64,000 nt of DNA, taken from assembly GCA_905250115.1 (NCBI GenBank), contig CAJNOI010000004.1, positions 968,621-1,032,620 of the forward strand, given 5' to 3'. Origin of the DNA: Adineta steineri. Lineage: Eukaryota > Rotifera > Eurotatoria > Adinetida > Adinetidae. The notes below the pieces were generated by a model, which saw only the letters and a list, made by a program, of their open reading frames with translations, did not search any database and had not been told where the DNA came from. Positions 59,212 to 64,000 of this stretch are shown here, in pieces. Both the position numbers and the translations under genes were made by a program. Numbering within the stretch: position 1 is the stretch's first letter; every line of letters starts with the position of its first letter.

Positions 59212-62200
59212 AATTATTATATATACTTATTATATTTTTCTTTTGTTGACAATAAAACATGATCAAAAGAAAATTAAGTATGAAAACAAAATAGAACCTT
59301 CTGTTGTTCGATGATTAAAACTATTAAACAACAGTAATAATTGATCAAACGATATTTTCATATTTATAAATCATTTTGTGTTGATAAATATATCTGAAAT
59401 AAATGGAAATAGTTTTTCTCTTTCTATAAGAGTTATCATAGAAACACATCTATTTACTGTGACATTTCTTTCATTCCTACTATAAAGATTAAGAGGGCGA
59501 ATAGATGCAGAGAAAAAAAAACTAAAAGTAATTTCTATATCTCTCTCTCGTCTTTTCTTTGGATGATTAAGAATGAAAGAAAAGAAGAAAAAACTTCTAA
59601 CAAAAAATTAACTAGAAAACCATTATATAATGAGTGTTATATCGTAAAACAAAAAACAGATGGTCTATCTAATCATTTATATAAATATATAATAAGGCTA
59701 AATATCAAGAGAAAATATTTTTTTCAATCAGATTTTATTTTTGTTTATCATCATCAATCTAATTATATCGTTGTCAAAACTAATTTTCTTCTTATAACGA
59801 TTAAATACAGACAATTTGGTCTTAGGAAACATTTATATTTTATCATTCTACGTGATATATCGAATGGATAATAGAAAAAGATTATTTGTCTCATAAGATC
59901 AATAAAAAAAACGATTCTTTTCTATATATCCTATGAAATTATTTATTGTCATTTTGCTAGATCGATCAAATACTAACATATCGTTTTTATTCCTTTCGTT
60001 TTATATCATCGATAAACTTTTCATATTTATCTATTAATATATCATTCTCATTATGACTGATTACAAACCATGCAATGATAGACATTATAAGGTTTTGAAG
60101 AGGAAAACAAGTTAGAAAGTTCATCGAAATTTTTTACATAGATTTATACTACTAACACACAGAATATGTGCTATTTTCCATAAGGATATATTTAGAGACA
60201 TCATCCTACTTTGATAAATATATTATTTTTCTTTCTAAAGAGTTAATGCAATATATCTTCCGTTTTAAAAATGCTAGACATAGAAAAAATCAGAAAACAC
60301 ATGTTTATATAAACTCTAGTGATGATTGTGGATATGTGTGATCTTTAAATAGGAAGTGTTACTATAGTTCGATGTACCTTAAGTTTCTTAAGAGTATTGA
60401 AAACATTCATCGTTCATCTCTGTCATGTCGTCAAAAGCTCGGATGTCTTTCTTTTTTTTTCCTGTCTCTCTATTTTCACTTAATTTTCTTTTTTTTTGCT
60501 CACATTATACTCTTGGATCACAGCGTTTTTTTTGTTATTAAGATGTGTTATTCTATTAAAGGAAAAAGATACTTTCTTATTGTTGTACTTATTTAAATTT
60601 ATCTTACAATATTTTAATAATAAAGTATTTCATAGTCATCACCGCTCGTTACATAATACAATCCTAATCTCATAATTTACTCGTTTATTTATCAAAAAAA
60701 GTAAACTTATTAACGATCTATCGGGTACTGAAAAAAAAACAACTGTCAGAATATATTTATTGTCTTTCTCTATATAATCTCTCCAACTATTATTCATGTT
60801 TATCCATTTGAAACTAATCATTAAACAAATAGGTTTTATTCAACATGAAATTATAACTTACTCTTAATGCAGAGAAACTCTGAAAATGACGTATAATGTT
60901 CTGTGCAGTATGCTTCGTTGATTATAAAACGAGCTACACAAGATGTTATTGACGACAGAAATTTGATTCTATCATGTATATTGCGTTGAAAGACATATAT
61001 ATACATAGGTCGTCTTTTCTCAAGATAAATATTCATCTTTACTCGTAAAGTTATCATCTGTCTTTTTTTTACTTTGTAGAATACTAACGATAGTGTATTT
61101 TATCAGTCAACACATTTGATTATCAACAATATAAACTAATGTGTCAATTGACCAAGGTTTTAATAACGACAAACAATGAAAAGAGCGCGACAGTTGTGAA
61201 AACTATATGAGATTTACTTATATAATACAGTTCTTTTTTTATCTATAGATGAGCTCTAAGTAAGTGAGTGAGTGGGTGGCTAGTTGAATGTTTTAATCAA
61301 TTAGAAGAATATCGTCCTTCATTGACAATTGATGAGCACTCAGGCAAAATATTCTAGAAAAAAGAGCGAAGACAATCATAGTATGACTATATTCGCTTTT
61401 CAAAGAAAAAATGATCTACAAAAATTGATTTGTTACTATAATCGAACAAAAGAATAGTATTGTTGCATCTCTCTTTTTCTTTCCATAAAAAATAAAATAG
61501 CTATATAAAACAGCGATAAATGTATATGTCTCCTAGGAATTCGTGAATGACAATGACAAAGACGTGTCTTAGATAAATATTTTGTCAATACTCGGAAGCA
61601 AAAAAGAAGAGCACTCTGACGCAACCTGAAAGATTTAGTTTGGTGAATGGTCTAAAATTTTAGGCAATGATCAGCATATTTATCAGTATCATCCCGCGAT
61701 TAAAGAACGATGGATGCATTTTAATACAAACATGCGTAATTAGTGTATGTCACAATAGCATGCTTCGTGTTGCTATTACTTCATACTAATGAAAATATGA
61801 GTGAATGCTAATGAAAAAGACATGATGCGTGAATAATGTTTTTTCCTTTTTCTTTCTTTCAAAGAAAGTTCAACATATACTTCATATTTACGTTTTTCTT
61901 TGTTCAAAAGGAATTGGTAAATCTGTTGTACTTTAAGTGGCATAAATATATATATATATAAAACTTTTACGTAATTAAAAATACAATCTTCTTTATTGTT
62001 ACATAGACGTTTAAAAAAATCTTTAAAACATATTTATTATAAACTAATAGTCATATTAAGAAACGAATGACGTTAATAATTATCCATTCATACATATGCG
62101 TAATTAAATCTTTAATATGATTTTACTAAATATACCTTTGAAATTAGTTAAACAAAGATGAATAGGTTGTTTATTATAAGCTGTAGGATATGTATGTTGG

Positions 62201-63238
62201 ATTCTCTTTGACAAATTCCAATGTTGTTTCATGATATTTATAATAGACATAATCGGAAATAATGATAAGTCTTATATTTTAAACAAGCTATGAGATTAGT
62301 TATATTTTATTCTTTTTTTTCCATCTAAACCACCTTGAGTATGACATTAAAACTGAGAGAAATAGAAGTTTTACTGATGAAAAAATTACTTTTTTTTTTT
62401 CTTTCCAAATATATGAAACACAACAAATGTATGTCCTTGATCTATTTTTACAGACTGTTTTACTTTTCTTTTGGAGTTAGTTTATATAGAAAACAAAAAC
62501 ACTTAATATTTACCTATTATTTTTCATCAAATACTTACGATATTTGTTGAAAAAAAAATTTTTCTCGAAAAATTGATTTCCTCTGTGAATAACATTCTCG
62601 AAATACGAGCTTTGATTACATGTTATTTGAAACTAATCAGTGGAACATAGCGAAAGTGATCAATGCTTACCAATAATTAATAACTATAAATATAACAATC
62701 ATGCTTGATTAATTTCACAGTCGATTTTATATCTATTATCATAATTTAATACAATAATATGCAAGAAAAACGAATAACTTAAATATAGCTATACATGTAT
62801 ATATATAGAAGTATTATTAAATATTTCATGACTGCATATAATCGAAATAAAGCTAAATTTAGGTTTAGTCTGACAATATGTATCTCTATTTTTTACTTAT
62901 AAAAATCAGTCTGAATTATATATGATTTATTAAATAATACCAATAGAAAACATTTCGCTAGGCTAAATTTTGATGACGATGATTGTGAAAAAAAATATAT
63001 AATTGTGAATGGTGGTTGTGATGCGCATTTGTGCTTAGTGTTTGATGTATTAATATGATTAGAGTAGTTTTTTTTTGTGTGAAAGGGATGAAGGAAGAAG
63101 AATAATATTAACAATCACCGGAATAAGGTCTGTATGTGTGCAAAGAGATGAATAAAGAAACATATGCAGATACATCATCTGGTTCTTTTCCTGCTTATCT
63201 CAATACACATATAAATGTTTGATATGATTGATTGCACA
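59212..63238. other. Gene-poor region
   Basis: About 4 kb of AT-rich sequence. Several open frames of 60-102 codons exist, but all are Lys/Ile/Phe/Tyr-rich low complexity with no conserved motifs, acceptors or codon bias like the real genes. A tgagtgagtgggtgg tract lies near 61268. It probably includes the promoter of the single-pass membrane protein gene and the 3' UTR of the minus-strand gene ending at 63239. Confidence 0.55.
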
Positions 63239-64000
63239 TCAACTTGAGAAATGAGTTCGTAGTCCACGAACGCGAACAAATTCTTTAAATGTCGCTGTTC
63301 GATGTTGAAATAAATCATCGATGGTGGATGTTCCATATGATTCACTTATTTGTCGCCTAAAACATCGTATATATATATGTATATGCATATGTTTAAAAAA
63401 AAAGTCAAGGTAAAAATAATGAACATTAATCGTTAACATAAACAATTTTTAAAGTAAATATACATACTTATTTACTGATGGATTGAATAAGTGATTCATA
63501 TATATATGAATAAAATATTTTGTTTTATATTAAAAATGTAAAAAGAATTAGACCTTGGCATTAATCACTTTCATTTTTTAGTATAAAAAAATATAAAACA
63601 AAAAGCAGATGTGCAAATGTGAATTATTGAAATGAGAAAGAATATTAGCCTTGGGATTGAATAAATGAAATGATAATAGAATATATCATTCTTTTCTTTA
63701 TTCTATTCAACAACAAAAAAAGAGAAAACAGTCGATTTTAATTAATATAAATTTTATAAGAATAAAATTCCTTACTGAATTAAAGTATGAATTGTATATA
63801 CAAACAAAAAAAAGTTAATCAATAAGAAGCAATATATATGCAAAAGAGACGCATAATTATCGTGAAAAATATTACAAAATAACATAGAACATGTGGAGAT
63901 AAACTAACAAAAAGCAAGAACAATGATTATTGTTAAAACAAGTGTGATAGTAACTGTTATTTTGTTATATAGATATGTGTGAATACCTTACCAGTTAGAT
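63239..64000 (-). CDS. C-terminal end of a minus-strand gene continuing beyond the window
   Basis: The last coding exon is 63356-63239 (stop TGA), preceded by a 3' splice site cgatgttttag. A matching donor (ATCTAACTG|GTAAGG) lies at 63991 with the upstream exon continuing past the window edge, so a 635-bp intron (63357-63991) separates them. Phase 2 at both ends agrees. The terminal exon reads RQISESYGTSTIDDLFQHRT, ATFKEFVRVRGLRTHFSS. This sequence is too short to identify; it has no membrane segment or signature. The presence of a consensus donor exactly in phase supports the model. Confidence 0.5.

Noticed and set aside
59563..59871. 102-codon plus-strand frame in the gene-poor region
   Set aside because: Lys/Ile/Tyr-rich, with no family resemblance and no supporting start or splice context; expected by chance in AT-rich DNA.

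Overview
This is eukaryotic nuclear DNA, AT-rich and gene-dense, with many small exons split by mostly 45-120 bp GT-AG introns and codons ending mainly in A or T. Conserved metazoan genes (ESRP/fusilli, POU6, COP9 subunit 1, KCTD7-like, FRG1, a synaptotagmin-like protein), TGTGGG telomere-type motifs and repeated splice-acceptor signals next to start codons suggest a bdelloid rotifer (Rotaria/Adineta type). The organism is an inference. Gene models were spliced by eye, using reading-phase agreement at each junction as the check. No rRNA, tRNA or CRISPR was recognised.

Layout. 0-6.2 kb: 3' part of an ESRP-type splicing factor (+), an unknown single-exon membrane protein (+), then an unknown basic protein and an FBXL4-like/BTB protein (both -). 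6.7-10 kb: phenylalanyl-tRNA synthetase alpha and FRG1 (+), 122 bp apart. 10-11 kb: diverged short repeats. 11-17.9 kb (-): in transcription order an alpha/beta hydrolase, COP9 subunit 1 and the cap methyltransferase CMTR1. 18.5-21.4 kb (-): an ARM-like/TIR/SAM protein with a small transposon-like element in its last intron. 22.4-28.6 kb (+): an ANGEL-type phosphatase/nuclease and an IGHMBP2-type helicase, 107 bp apart. 30.6-36.5 kb (-): a synaptotagmin-like protein with two alternative first exons. 37.5-40.7 kb (+): an EGF/trypsin transmembrane protease. 43.6-45.2 kb (+): POU6 factor, with a 3 kb low-complexity upstream region. 46.5-47.2 kb (+): TMEM69-like protein. 47.3-51.8 kb (-): a possible aerolysin-fold protein, an unknown 185-aa protein, a KCTD7-like protein and ATP synthase subunit g. 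52.7-54 kb (+): phytanoyl-CoA dioxygenase-like enzyme. 54-59.2 kb (-): two unknown membrane proteins. 59.2-64 kb: gene-poor, ending in the last exon of a minus-strand gene that runs out of the window.

The most coherent system-level signal is that about half the genes have a pyrimidine-tract/AG splice acceptor at or within about 35 nt of the ATG. Several of these genes sit in tight same-strand tandems (intercistronic gaps 52-300 bp). This fits spliced-leader trans-splicing and small operons. Single-gene points of interest are the ARM/TIR/SAM protein, the hydrolase as a possible foreign gene, an additional zinc finger in the IGHMBP2 homologue, the MITE at 18902-19069 and the inverted telomere-type motifs near 2.15 kb.
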